Source: Euonymus europaeus (Eukaryota > Streptophyta > Magnoliopsida > Celastrales > Celastraceae). Taken from it: DNA of 64,000 bases. A program made the position numbers and the translations under genes. The notes under the pieces are model-generated. The model made no database searches, was not told the DNA's origin, and worked only from the letters and a program-made list of their open reading frames with translations. Shown here in pieces: positions 10,218 through 22,500 of this stretch (positions within the stretch are counted from its first letter, which is position 1; each line of letters begins with the position of its first letter). The DNA is taken from NCBI GenBank assembly GCA_963580455.1, contig OY756967.1, positions 1,696,501 to 1,760,500 of the forward strand. Direction: 5' to 3'.

Positions 10218-12120
10218 TTACGTAAACGGTTTTATGAATATCCGTTGACTCCGAGTTCTGAATTCGGTGATTTTTAACTTGATTTCACACTACTTTCTGA
10301 GCTCTACAATCCTAGCGTTTCGGATTTTGAATTCACAACTCGTGGCTAGTTGGTCTCGTTTCACCGAGTTAGCCGCGAAATGTGGTTTCTTTACGTAAAC
10401 GGTTTTATGAATATCCGTTGACTCCGAGTTCTGAATTCGGTGATTTTTAGCTTGATTTCACACAACTTTTCGAGCTCTACGATCCTGGTGTTTCGGATTT
10501 TGATTTCAGAACTCGTGGCTAGTAGGTCTCATTTCTCCCAATTAGCCGCGAAATGTGGATTCTTTACGTAAACGGTTTTATGAATATCCGTTGACTCCGA
10601 GTTCTGAATTCGGTGATTTTTAGCTTGATTACACACTACTTTTCGAGCTCTACAATCCTGGCGTTTTGGATTTTGATTTCAGAACTCGTGGCTAGTTGGT
10701 CTCGTTTCACCTAGTTAGCCGCGAAATGTGGTTTCTTTACGTAAACGGTTTTAGGAATATCCGTTGACTCCGAGTTCTAAATTCGGTGATTTTTAGCTTG
10801 ATTTCACACTACTTTTCGAGCTCTACGATCCTGGCATTTCCGATTTTGATTTCAGAACTCGTGGCTAGTTGGTCTCGTTTCACCTAGTTAGCCGCGAAAT
10901 GTGGTTTCTTTACGTAAACGGTTTTATGAATATCCGTTTACTCCGAGTTCTGAATTTGGTGATTTTTAGCTTGATTTCACACTACTTTTTGAGCTCTACA
11001 ATCCTGGCGTTTCGGATTTTGATTTCAGAACTCGTGGCTAGTAGGTCTCGATTCACCTATTTAGCCGCGAAATGTGGTTTCTTTACGTAAGTGGTTTTAT
11101 GAATATCCGTTGACTCCGAGTTCTGAATTCGGTGATTTTTAGCTTGATTTCACACTACTTTTCGAGCTCTACAATCCTGGGTTTTTGGATTTTTATTTCA
11201 GAACTCGTGGCTAGTTGGTCTCGTTTCACCTAGTTAGCCGCGAAATGTAGTTTCTTTACGTAAACGGTTTTATGAATATCCGTTGACTCCGAGTTCTGAA
11301 TTCGGTGATTTTTTGCTTGATTTCACACTACTTTTCGAGCTCTACGATCCTGGCGTTTCGGATTTTGATTTCAGAACTCGTGGCTAGTTGGTCTCGTTTC
11401 ACCTAGTTAGCCGCGAAATGTGGTTTCTTTACGTAAACGGTTTTATGAATATCCGTTGACTCCGAGTTCTGAATTCGGTGATTTTTAGCTTGATTTCACA
11501 CTAATTTTCGAGCTCTACGATCCTGGCGTTTCGGATATTCATTTCAGAACTCGTGGCTAGTTGGTCTCGTTTCAACTAGTTAGCCGCGAAATGTGGTTTC
11601 TTTACGTAAACAGTTTTATGAATATCCGTTGACTCCGAGTTCTGAATTCGGTGATTTTTAGCTTGATTACACACTACTTTTCGAGCTCTACAATCTTGTC
11701 GTTTTGGATTTTGATTTCAGAACTCGTGGCTAGTTGGTCTCGTTTCACCTATTTAGCCGCGAAATGTGGTTTCTTTACGTAAACGGTTTTATGAATATCC
11801 GTTGACTCCGAGTTCTGAATTCGGTGATTTTTAGCTTGATTTCACACTACTTTTCGAGCTCTACGATCCTGGCATTTCGGATATTGATTTCAGAACTCGT
11901 GGCTAGTTGGTCTCATTTCACGTAGTTAGCCGCGAAATGTGGTTTCTTTACGTAAACGGTTTTATGAATATCCGTTGACTCCGAGTTCTGAATTCGGTGA
12001 TTTTTAGCTTGATTTCACACTACTTTTCGAGCTCTACGATCCTGGCGTTTCGGATATTGATTTCATAACTCGTGGCTAGTTGGTCTCGTTTCACCTAGTT
12101 AGCCGAGAAATGTGGTTTCT
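10218..12120 (+). repeat. 11-monomer unit X within super-HOR copy 1
   Basis: The order is AACTTG, CTCCCAATT, GATTACA, TTTTAGGAA, GTTTACTCC, GTAAGTGG, GATTTTTTGC, TATTCAT, AAACAGTTT plus TTGTCG, CACGTAG, CATAAC. It lacks the stretch of TTGTTCTCG and TTCATTGA monomers found in the third unit. The first monomer has TTGAATTCACAAC, a change shared with the units at 16619 and 18522. Confidence 0.82.
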
Positions 12121-14369
12121 TTACGTAAACGGTTTTATGAATATCTGTTGACTCCGAGTTCTGAATTCGGTGATTTTTAACTTGATTTCACACTACTTTC
12201 TGAGCTCTACAATCCTAGCGTTTCGGATTTTGATTTCACAACTCGTGGCTAGTTGGTCTCGTTTCACCGAGTTAGCCGCGAAATGTGGTTTCTTTACGTA
12301 AACGGTTTTATGAATATCCGTTGACTCCGAGTTCTGAATTCGGTGATTTTTAGCTTGATTTCACACAACTTTTCGAGCTCTACGATCCTGGTGTTTCGGA
12401 TTTTGATTTCAGAACTCGTGGCTAGTAGGTCTCATTTCTCCCAATTAGCCGCGAAATGTGGATTCTTTACGTAAACGGTTTTATGAATATCCGTTGACTC
12501 CGAGTTCTGAATTCGGTGATTTTTAGCTTGATTACACACTACTTTTCGAGCTCTACAATCCTGGCGTTTTGGATTTTGATTTCATAACTCGTGGCTAGTT
12601 GGTCTCGTTTCACCTAGTTAGCCGCGAAATGTGGTTTCTTTACGTAAACGGTTTTAGGAATATCCGTTGACTCCGAGTTCTAAATTCGGTGATTTTTAGC
12701 TTGATTTCACACTACTTTTCGAGCTCTACGATCCTGGCATTTCCGATTTTGATTTCAGAACTCGTGGCTAGTTGGTCTCGTTTCACCTAGTTAGCCGCGA
12801 AATGTGGTTTCTTTACGTAAACGGTTTTATGAATATCCGTTTACTCCGAGTTCTGAATTTGGTGATTTTTAGCTTGATTTCACACTACTTTTTGAGCTCT
12901 ACAATCCTGGCCTTTCGGATTTTGATTTCAGAACTTGTGGCTAGTAGGTCTCGATTCACTTATTTAGCCGCGAAATGTGGTTTCTTTACGTAAGTGGTTT
13001 TATGAATATCCGTTGACTCCGAGTTCTGAATTCGGTGATTTTTAGCTTGATTTCACACTACTTTTCGAGCTCTACAATCCTGGGTTTTTGGATTTTTATT
13101 TCAGAACTCGTGGCTAGTTGGTCTCGTTTCACCTAGTTAGCCGCGAAATGTAGTTTCTTTACGTAAACGGTTTTATGAATATCCGTTGACTCCGAGTTCT
13201 GAATTCGGTGATTTTTTGCTTGATTTCACACTACTTTTCGAGCTCTACGATCCTGGCGTTTCGGATTTTGATTTCAGAACTCGTGGCTAGTTGGTCTCGT
13301 TTCACCTAGTTAGCCGCGAAATGTGGTTTCTTTACGTAAACGGTTTTATGAATATCCGTTGACTCCGAGTTCTGAATTCGGTGATTTTTAGCTTGATTTC
13401 ACACTAATTTTCGAGCTCTACGATCCTGGCGTTTCGGATATTCATTTCAGAACTCGTGGCTAGTTGGTCTCGTTTCAACTAGTTAGCCGCGAAATGTGGT
13501 TTCTTTACGTAAACAGTTTTATGAATATCCGTTGACTCCGAGTTCTGAATTCGGTGATTTTTAGCTTGATTACACACTACTTTTCGAGCTCTACAATCTT
13601 GTCGTTTTGGATTTTGATTTCAGAACTCGTGGCTAGTTGGTCTCGTTTCACCTATTTATCCGCGAAATGTGGTTTCTTTACGTAAACGGTTTTATGAATA
13701 TCCGTTGACTCCGAGTTCTGAATTCGGTGATTTTTAACTTGATTTCACACTACTTTCTGAGCTCTACAATCTTGTCGTTTTGGATTTTGATTTCAGAACT
13801 CGTGGCTAGTTGGTCTCGTTTCACCTATTTAGCCGCGAAATGTGGTTTCTTTACGTAAACGGTTTTAGGAATATCCGTTGACTCCGAGTTCTGAATTCGG
13901 TGATTTTTAGCTTGATTTCACACTACTTTTCGAGCTCTACGATCCTGGCGTTTCGGATATTCATTTCAGAACTCGTGGCTAGTTGGTCTCGTTTCAACTA
14001 GTTAGCCGCGAGATGTGGTTTCTTTACGTAAACAGTTTTATGAATATCCGTTGACTCCGAGTTCTGAATTCGGTGATTTTTAGCTTGATTTCACACTAAT
14101 TTTCGAGCTCTACGATCCTGGCGTTTCGGATATTGATTTCAGAACTCGTGGCTAGTTGGTCTCATTTCACGTAGTTAGCCGCGAAATGTGGTTTCTTTAC
14201 GTAAACGGTTTTATGAATATCCGTTGACTCCGAGTTCTGAATTCGGTGATTTTTAGCTTGATTTCACACTACTTTTCGAGCTCTACGATCCTGGCGTTTC
14301 GGATATTGATTTCATAACTCGTGGCTAGTTGGTCTCGTTTCACCTAGTTAGCCGCGAAATGTGGTTTCT
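12121..14369 (+). repeat. 13-monomer unit Y within super-HOR copy 1
   Basis: It follows unit X through the AAACAGTTT monomer, then adds two monomers. The one at 13678 joins an AACTTG / TTTCTGAG left half to an AATCTTGTCGTTTTGG right half. The one at 13851 joins a TTTTAGGAA left end to a TATTCAT / CAACTAG right half. Both look like recombinant monomers fixed in the unit, since both recur at 20079 and 20252. Confidence 0.82.
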
Positions 14370-16618
14370 TTACGTAAACGGTTTTATGAATATCCGTTGA
14401 CTCCGAGTTCTGAATTCGGTGATTTTTAACTTGATTTCACACTACTTTCTGAGCTCTACAATCCTAGGGTTTCGGATTTTGATTTCACAACTCGTGGCTA
14501 GTTGGTCTCGTTTCACCGAGTTAGCCGCGAAATGTGGTTTCTTTACGTAAACGGTTTTATGAATATCCGTTGACTCCGAGTTCTGAATTCGGTGATTTTT
14601 AGCTTGATTTCACACAACTTTTCGAGCTCTACGATCCTGGTGTTTCGGATTTTGATTTCAGAACTCGTGGCTAGTAGGTCTCATTTCTCCCAATTAGCCG
14701 CGAAATGTGGATTCTTTACGTAAACGGTTTTATGAATATCCGTTGACTCCGAGTTCTGAATTCGGTGATTTTTAGCTTGATTACACACTACTTTTCGAGC
14801 TCTACAATCCTGGCGTTTTGGATTTTGATTTCAGAACTCGTGGCTAGTTGGTCTCGTTTCACCTAGTTAGCCGCGAAATGTGGTTTCTTTACGTAAACGG
14901 TTTTAGGAATATCCGTTGACTCCGAGTTCTAAATTCGGTGATTTTTAGCTTGATTTCACACTACTTTTCGAGCTCTACGATCCTGGCATTTCCGATTTTG
15001 ATTTCAGAACTCGTGGCTAGTTGGTCTCGTTTCACCTAGTTAGCCGCGAAATGTGGTTTCTTTACGTAAACGGTTTTATGAATATCCGTTTACTCCGAGT
15101 TCTGAATTTGGTGATTTTTAGCTTGATTTCACACTACTTTTTGAGCTCTACAATCCTGGCGTTTCGGATTTTGATTTCAGAACTCGTGGCTAGTAGGTCT
15201 CGATTCACCTATTTAGCCGCGAAATGTGGTTTCTTTACGTAAGTGGTTTTATGAATATCCGTTGACTCCGAGTTCTGAATTCGGTGATTTTTAGCTTGAT
15301 TTCACACTACTTTTCGAGCTCTACAATCCTGGGTTTTTGGATTTTTATTTCAGAACTCGTGGCTAGTTGGTCTCGTTTCACCTAGTTAGCCGCGAAATGT
15401 AGTTTCTTTACGTAAACGGTTTTATGAATATCCGTTGACTCCGAGTTCTAAATTCGGTGATTTTTAGCTTGATTTCACACTACTTTTCGAGCTCTACGAT
15501 CCTGGCATTTCCGATTTTGATTTCAGAACTCGTGGCTAGTTGGTCTCGTTTCACCTAGTTAGCCGCGAAATGTGGTTTCTTTACGTAAACGGTTTTATGA
15601 ATATCCGTTGACTCCGAGTTCTGAATTCGGTGATTTTTAGCTTGATTTCACACTACTTTTTGAGCTCTACGATCCTGGCGTTTCGGATATTGATTTCATA
15701 ACTCGTGGCTAGTTGTTCTCGTTTCACCTAGTTAGCCGCGAAATGTGGTTTCTTTACGTAAACGGTTTTATGAATATCCGTTGACTCCGAGTTCTGAATT
15801 CGGTGATTTTTAGCTTGATTTCACACTAATTTTCGAGCTCTACGATCCTGGCATTTCGGATATTCATTTCAGAACTCGTGGCTAGTTGGTCTCGTTTCAA
15901 CTAGTTAGCCGCGAAATGTGGTTTCTTTACGTAAACGGTTTTATGAATATCCGTTGACTCCGAGTTCTAAATTCATTGATTTTAAGCTTGATTTCACACT
16001 ACTTTTCGAGCTCTACGATCCTGGCATTTCCGATTTTGATTTCAGAACTCGTGGCTAGTTGGTCTCGTTTCACCTAGTTAGACGCGAAATGTGGTTTCTT
16101 TACGTAAACGGTTTTATGAATATCCGTTGACTCCGAGTTCTGAATTCGGTGATTTTTAGCTTGATTACACACTACTTTTCGAGCTCTACAATCTTGTCGT
16201 TTTGGATTTTGATTTCAGAACTCGTGGCTAGTTGGTCTCGTTTCACCTATTTAGCCGCGAAATGTGGTTTCTTTACGTAAACGGTTTTAGGAATATCCGT
16301 TGACTCCGAGTTCTGAATTCGGTGATTTTTAGCTTGATTTCACACTACTTTTCGAGCTCTACGATCCTGGCATTTCGGATATTGATTTCAGAACTCGTGG
16401 CTAGTTGGTCTCATTTCACATAGTTAGCCGCGAAATGTGGTTTCTTTACGTAAAAGGTTTTATGAATATCCGTTGACTCCGAGTTCTGAATTCGGTGATT
16501 TTTAGCTTGATTTCACACTACTTTTCGAGCTCTACGATCCTGGCGTTTCGGATATTGATTTCATAACTCGTGGCTAGTTGGTCTCGTTTCACCTAGTTAG
16601 CCGCGAAATGTGGTTTCT
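14370..16618 (+). repeat. 13-monomer unit Z within super-HOR copy 1
   Basis: It carries the ordered set GTTTACTCC, GTAAGTGG, CTAAATT / GGCATTTCCG, TTGTTCTCG, GGCA / TATTCAT, TTCATTGA, TTGTCG, CACATAG, CATAAC. It is the simple form of the enlarged unit at 6585-10217. The opening monomer has CCTAGGG at 14466, the marker that identifies its partner at 20771. Confidence 0.82.
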
Positions 16619-19600
16619 TTACGTAAACGGTTTTATGAATATCCGTTGACTCCGAGTTCTGAATTCGGTGATTTTTAACTTGATTTCACACTACTTTCTG
16701 AGCTCTACAATCCTAGCGTTTCGGATTTTGAATTCACAACTCGTGGCTAGTTGGTCTCGTTTCACCGAGTTAGCCGCGAAATGTGGTTTCTTTACGTAAA
16801 CGGTTTTATGAATATCCGTTGACTCCGAGTTCTGAATTCGGTGATTTTTAGCTTGATTTCACACAACTTTTCGAGCTCTACGATCCTGGTGTTTCGGATT
16901 TTGATTTCAGAACTCGTGGCTAGTAGGTCTCATTTCTCCCAATTAGCCGCGAAATGTGGATTCTTTACGTAAACGGTTTTATGAATATCCGTTGACTCCG
17001 AGTTCTGAATTCGGTGATTTTTAGCTTGATTACACACTACTTTTCGAGCTCTACAATCCTGGCGTTTTGGATTTTGATTTCAGAACTCGTGGCTAGTTGG
17101 TCTCGTTTCACCTAGTTAGCCGCGAAATGTGGTTTCTTTACGTAAACGGTTTTAGGAATATCCGTTGACTCCGAGTTCTAAATTCGGTGATTTTTAGCTT
17201 GATTTCACACTACTTTTCGAGCTCTACGATCCTGGCATTTCCGATTTTGATTTCAGAACTCGTGGCTAGTTGGTCTCGTTTCACCTAGTTAGCCGCGAAA
17301 TGTGGTTTCTTTACGTAAACGGTTTTATGAATATCCGTTTACTCCGAGTTCTGAATTTGGTGATTTTTAGCTTGATTTCACACTACTTTTTGAGCTCTAC
17401 AATCCTGGCGTTTCGGATTTTGATTTCAGAACTCGTGGCTAGTAGGTCTCGATTCACCTATTTAGCCGCGAAATGTGGTTTCTTTACGTAAGTGGTTTTA
17501 TGAATATCCGTTGACTCCGAGTTCTGAATTCGGTGATTTTTAGCTTGATTTCACACTACTTTTCGAGCTCTACAATCCTGGGTTTTTGGATTTTTATTTC
17601 AGAACTCGTGGCTAGTTGGTCTCGTTTCACCTAGTTAGCCGCGAAATGTAGTTTCTTTACGTAAACGGTTTTATGAATATCCGTTGACTCCGAGTTCTGA
17701 ATTCGGTGATTTTTTGCTTGATTTCACACTACTTTTCGAGCTCTACGATCCTGGCGTTTCGGATTTTGATTTCAGAACTCGTGGCTAGTTGGTCTCGTTT
17801 CACCTAGTTAGCCGCGAAATGTGGTTTCTTTACGTAAACGGTTTTATGAATATCCGTTGACTCCGAGTTCTGAATTCGGTGATTTTTAGCTTGATTTCAC
17901 ACTAATTTTCGAGCTCTACGATCCTGGCGTTTCGGATATTCATTTCAGAACTCGTGGCTAGTTGGTCTCGTTTCAACTAGTTAGCCGCGAAATGTGGTTT
18001 CTTTACGTAAACAGTTTTATGAATATCCGTTGACTCCGAGTTCTGAATTCGGTGATTTTTAGCTTGATTACACACTACTTTTCGAGCTCTACAATCTTGT
18101 CGTTTTGGATTTTGATTTCAGAACTCGTGGCTAGTTGGTCTCGTTTCACCTATTTAGCCGCGAAATGTGGTTTCTTTACGTAAACGGTTTTATGAATATC
18201 CGTTGACTCCGAGTTCTGAATTCGGTGATTTTTAGCTTGATTTCACACTACTTTTCGAGCTCTACGATCCTGGCATTTCGGATATTGATTTCAGAACTCG
18301 TGGCTAGTTGGTCTCATTTCACGTAGTTAGCCGCGAAATGTGGTTTCTTTACGTAAACGGTTTTATGAATATCCGTTGACTCCGAGTTCTGAATTCGGTG
18401 ATTTTTAGCTTGATTTCACACTACTTTTCGAGCTCTACGATCCTGGCGTTTCGGATATTGATTTCATAACTCGTGGCTAGTTGGTCTCGTTTCACCTAGT
18501 TAGCCGCGAAATGTGGTTTCTTTACGTAAACGGTTTTATGAATATCCGTTGACTCCGAGTTCTGAATTCGGTGATTTTTAACTTGATTTCACACTACTTT
18601 CTGAGCTCTACAATCCTAGCGTTTCGGATTTTGAATTCACAACTCGTGGCTAGTTGGTCTCGTTTCACCGAGTTAGCCGCGAAATGTGGTTTCTTTACGT
18701 AAACGGTTTTATGAATATCCGTTGACTCCGAGTTCTGAATTCGGTGATTTTTAGCTTGATTTCACACAACTTTTCGAGCTCTACGATCCTGGTGTTTCGG
18801 ATTTTGATTTCAGAACTCGTGGCTAGTAGGTCTCATTTCTCCCAATTAGCCGCGAAATGTGGATTCTTTACGTAAACGGTTTTATGAATATCCGTTGACT
18901 CCGAGTTCTGAATTCGGTGATTTTTAGCTTGATTACACACTACTTTTCGAGCTCTACAATCCTGGCGTTTTGGATTTTGATTTCATAACTCGTGGCTAGT
19001 TGGTCTCGTTTCACCTAGTTAGCCGCGAAATGTGGTTTCTTTACGTAAACGGTTTTAGGAATATCCGTTGACTCCGAGTTCTAAATTCGGTGATTTTTAG
19101 CTTGATTTCACACTACTTTTCGAGCTCTACGATCCTGGCATTTCCGATTTTGATTTCAGAACTCGTGGCTAGTTGGTCTCGTTTCACCTAGTTAGCCGCG
19201 AAATGTGGTTTCTTTACGTAAACGGTTTTATGAATATCCGTTTACTCCGAGTTCTGAATTTGGTGATTTTTAGCTTGATTTCACACTACTTTTTGAGCTC
19301 TACAATCCTGGCCTTTCGGATTTTGATTTCAGAACTCGTGGCTAGTAGGTCTCGATTCACCTATTTAGCCGCGAAATGTGGTTTCTTTACGTAAGTGGTT
19401 TTATGAATATCCGTTGACTCCGAGTTCTGAATTCGGTGATTTTTAGCTTGATTTCACACTACTTTTCGAGCTCTACAATCCTGGGTTTTTGGATTTTTAT
19501 TTCAGAACTCGTGGCTAGTTGGTCTCGTTTCACCTAGTTAGCCGCGAAATGTAGTTTCTTTACGTAAACGGTTTTATGAATATCCGTTGACTCCGAGTTC

Positions 19601-22327
19601 TGAATTCGGTGATTTTTTGCTTGATTTCACACTACTTTTCGAGCTCTACGATCCTGGCGTTTCGGATTTTGATTTCAGAACTCGTGGCTAGTTGGTCTCG
19701 TTTCACCTAGTTAGCCGCGAAATGTGGTTTCTTTACGTAAACGGTTTTATGAATATCCGTTGACTCCGAGTTCTGAATTCGGTGATTTTTAGCTTGATTT
19801 CACACTAATTTTCGAGCTCTACGATCCTGGCGTTTCGGATATTCATTTCAGAACTCGTGGCTAGTTGGTCTCGTTTCAACTAGTTAGCCGCGAAATGTGG
19901 TTTCTTTACGTAAACAGTTTTATGAATATCCGTTGACTCCGAGTTCTGAATTCGGTGATTTTTAGCTTGATTACACACTACTTTTCGAGCTCTACAATCT
20001 TGTCGTTTTGGATTTTGATTTCAGAACTCGTGGCTAGTTGGTCTCGTTTCACCTATTTAGCCGCGAAATGTGGTTTCTTTACGTAAACGGTTTTATGAAT
20101 ATCCGTTGACTCCGAGTTCTGAATTCGGTGATTTTTAACTTGATTTCACACTACTTTCTGAGCTCTACAATCTTGTCGTTTTGGATTTTGATTTCAGAAC
20201 TCGTGGCTAGTTGGTCTCGTTTCACCTATTTAGCCGCGAAATGTGGTTTCTTTACGTAAACGGTTTTAGGAATATCCGTTGACTCCGAGTTCTGAATTCG
20301 GTGATTTTTAGCTTGATTTCACACTACTTTTCGAGCTCTACGATCCTGGCGTTTCGGATATTCATTTCAGAACTCGTGGCTAGTTGGTCTCGTTTCAACT
20401 AGTTAGCCGCGAAATGTGGTTTCTTTACGTAAACAGTTTTATGAATATCCGTTGACTCCGAGTTCTGAATTCGGTGATTTTTAGCTTGATTTCACACTAA
20501 TTTTCGAGCTCTACGATCCTGGCGTTTCGGATATTGATTTCAGAACTCGTGGCTAGTTGGTCTCATTTCACGTAGTTAGCTGCGAAATGTGGTTTCTTTA
20601 CGTAAACGGTTTTATGAATATCCGTTGACTCCGAGTTCTGAATTCGGTGATTTTTAGCTTGATTTCACACTACTTTTCGAGCTCTACGATCCTGGCGTTT
20701 CGGATATTGATTTCATAACTCGTGGCTAGTTGGTCTCGTTTTACCTAGTTAGCCGCGAAATGTGGTTTCTTTACGTAAACGGTTTTATGAATATCCGTTG
20801 ACTCCGAGTTCTGAATTCGGTGATTTTTAACTTGATTTCACACTACTTTCTGAGCTCTACAATCCTAGGGTTTCGGATTTTGATTTCACAACTCGTGGCT
20901 AGTTGGTCTCGTTTCACCGAGTTAGCCGCGAAATGTGGTTTCTTTACGTAAACGGTTTTATGAATATCCGTTGACTCCGAGTTCTGAATTCGGTGATTTT
21001 TAGCTTCATTTCACACAACTTTTCGAGCTCTACGATCCTGGTGTTTCGGATTTTGATTTCAGAACTCGTGGCTAGTAGGTCTCGTTTCTCCCAATTAGCC
21101 GCGAAATGTGGTTTCTTTACGTAAACGGTTTTATGAATATCCGTTGACTCCGAGTTCTGAATTCGGTGATTTTTAGCTTGATTACACACTACTTTTCGAG
21201 CTCTACAATCCTGGCATTTTGGATTTTGATTTCAGAACTCGTGGCTAGTTGGTCTCGTTTCACCTAGTTAGCCGCGAAATGTGGTTTCTTTACGTAAACG
21301 GTTTTAGGAATATCCGTTGACTCCGAGTTCTAAATTCGGTGATTTTTAGCTTGATTTCACACTACTTTTCGAGCTCTACGATCCTGGCATTTCCGATTTT
21401 GATTTCAGAACTCGTGGCTAGTTGGTCTCGTTTCACCTAGTTAGCCGCGAAATGTGGTTTCTTTACGTAAACGGTTTTATGAATATCCGTTGACTCCGAG
21501 TTCTGAATTCGGTGATTTTTAGCTTGATTTCACACTACTTTTTGAGCTCTACGATCCTGGCGTTTCGGATATTGATTTCATAACTCGTGGCTAGTTGTTC
21601 TCGTTTCACCTAGTTAGCCGCGAAATGTGGTTTCTTTACGTAAACGGTTTTATGAATATCCGTTGACTCCGAGTTCTGAATTCGGTGATTTTTAGCTTGA
21701 TTTCACACTAATTTTCGAGCTCTACGATCCTGGCATTTCGGATATTCATTTCAGAACTCGTGGCTAGTTGGTCTCGTTTCAACTAGTTAGCCGCGAAATG
21801 TGGTTTCTTTACGTAAACGGTTTTATGAATATCCGTTGACTCCGAGTTCTAAATTCGGTGATTTTTAGCTTGATTTCACACTACTTTTCGAGCTCTACGA
21901 TCCTGGCATTTCCGATTTTGATTTCAGAACTCGTGGCTAGTTGGTCTCGTTTCACCTAGTTAGCCGCGAAATGTGGTTTCTTTACGTAAACGGTTTTATG
22001 AATATCCGTTGACTCCGAGTTCTGAATTCGGTGATTTTTAGCTTGATTTCACACTACTTTTCGAGCTCTACGATCCTGGCATTTCGGATATTGATTTCAG
22101 AACTCGTGGCTAGTTGGTCTCATTTCACGTAGTTAGCCGCGAAATGTGGTTTCTTTACGTAAACGGTTTTATGAATATCCGTTGACTCCGAGTTCTGAAT
22201 TCGGTGATTTTTAGCTTGATTTCACACTACTTTTCGAGCTCTACGATCCTGGCATTTCGGATATTGATTTCATAACTCGTGGCTAGTTGGTCTCGTTTCA
22301 CCTAGTTAGCCGCGAAATGTGGTTTCT
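16619..22327 (+). repeat. 37-monomer super-HOR, copy 2 shortened to 33 monomers
   Basis: Units at 16619-18521 (11 monomers) and 18522-20770 (13) are colinear with copy 1 at 6401 bp. The third unit, 20771-22327, has only nine monomers. The GTTTACTCC, GTAAGTGG and one CTAAATT monomer are missing, and so is the GATTACA / TTGTCG monomer. Breakpoints fall where similar monomers (both CTAAATT / GGCATTTCCG) would pair out of register, which is the signature of unequal exchange. Confidence 0.87.
20771..22327 (+). repeat. Nine-monomer truncated unit Z in super-HOR copy 2
   Basis: It starts with the CCTAGGG monomer (20867), pairing it with the 13-mer unit at 14370. The TTTTAGGAA / CTAAATT monomer at 21290 is followed directly by the TTTTTGAG / TTGTTCTCG monomer at 21463, skipping three units. 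The monomer at 21809 has CTAAATTCGGTG where the partner at 15927 has CTAAATTCATTG, so a conversion or a different parent is possible. The monomer at 21982 lacks TTTTAGGAA and may be a hybrid. Confidence 0.8.
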
Positions 22328-22500
22328 TTACGTAAACGGTTTTATGAATATCCGTTGACTCCGAGTTCTGAATTCGGTGATTTTTAACTTGATTTCACAC
22401 TACTTTCTGAGCTCTACAATCCTAGCGTTTCGGATTTTGATTTCACAACTCGTGGCTAGTTGGTCTCGTTTCACCGAGTTAGCCGCGAAATGTGGTTTCT
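22328..22500 (+). repeat. Single AACTTG-type linker monomer
   Basis: This AACTTG / TTTCTGAG / CACAAC monomer would normally open a unit of the preceding family. What follows is the 11-monomer family, which opens with CACAACTT / CTCCCAATT and closes with an ATAAATATCC / AATCCTCGTG monomer in its place. The junction of the two HOR families is therefore at or near here. Confidence 0.7.

Larger units (their letters stand above)
10218..16618 (+). repeat. 37-monomer super-HOR (6401 bp), copy 1
   Basis: It consists of three related units that all open with an AACTTG / TTTCTGAG monomer: 10218-12120 (11 monomers), 12121-14369 (13) and 14370-16618 (13). Rare markers repeat exactly 6401 bp later: GGCCTTTCGG (12911 and 19312), TTCATAACTC in a GATTACA monomer (12581 and 18982), and CCTAGGG (14466 and 20867). 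Private changes include GCCGAGAAA near 12107, ATATCTGTT near 12142 and GTAAAAGG near 16453. Confidence 0.9.
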
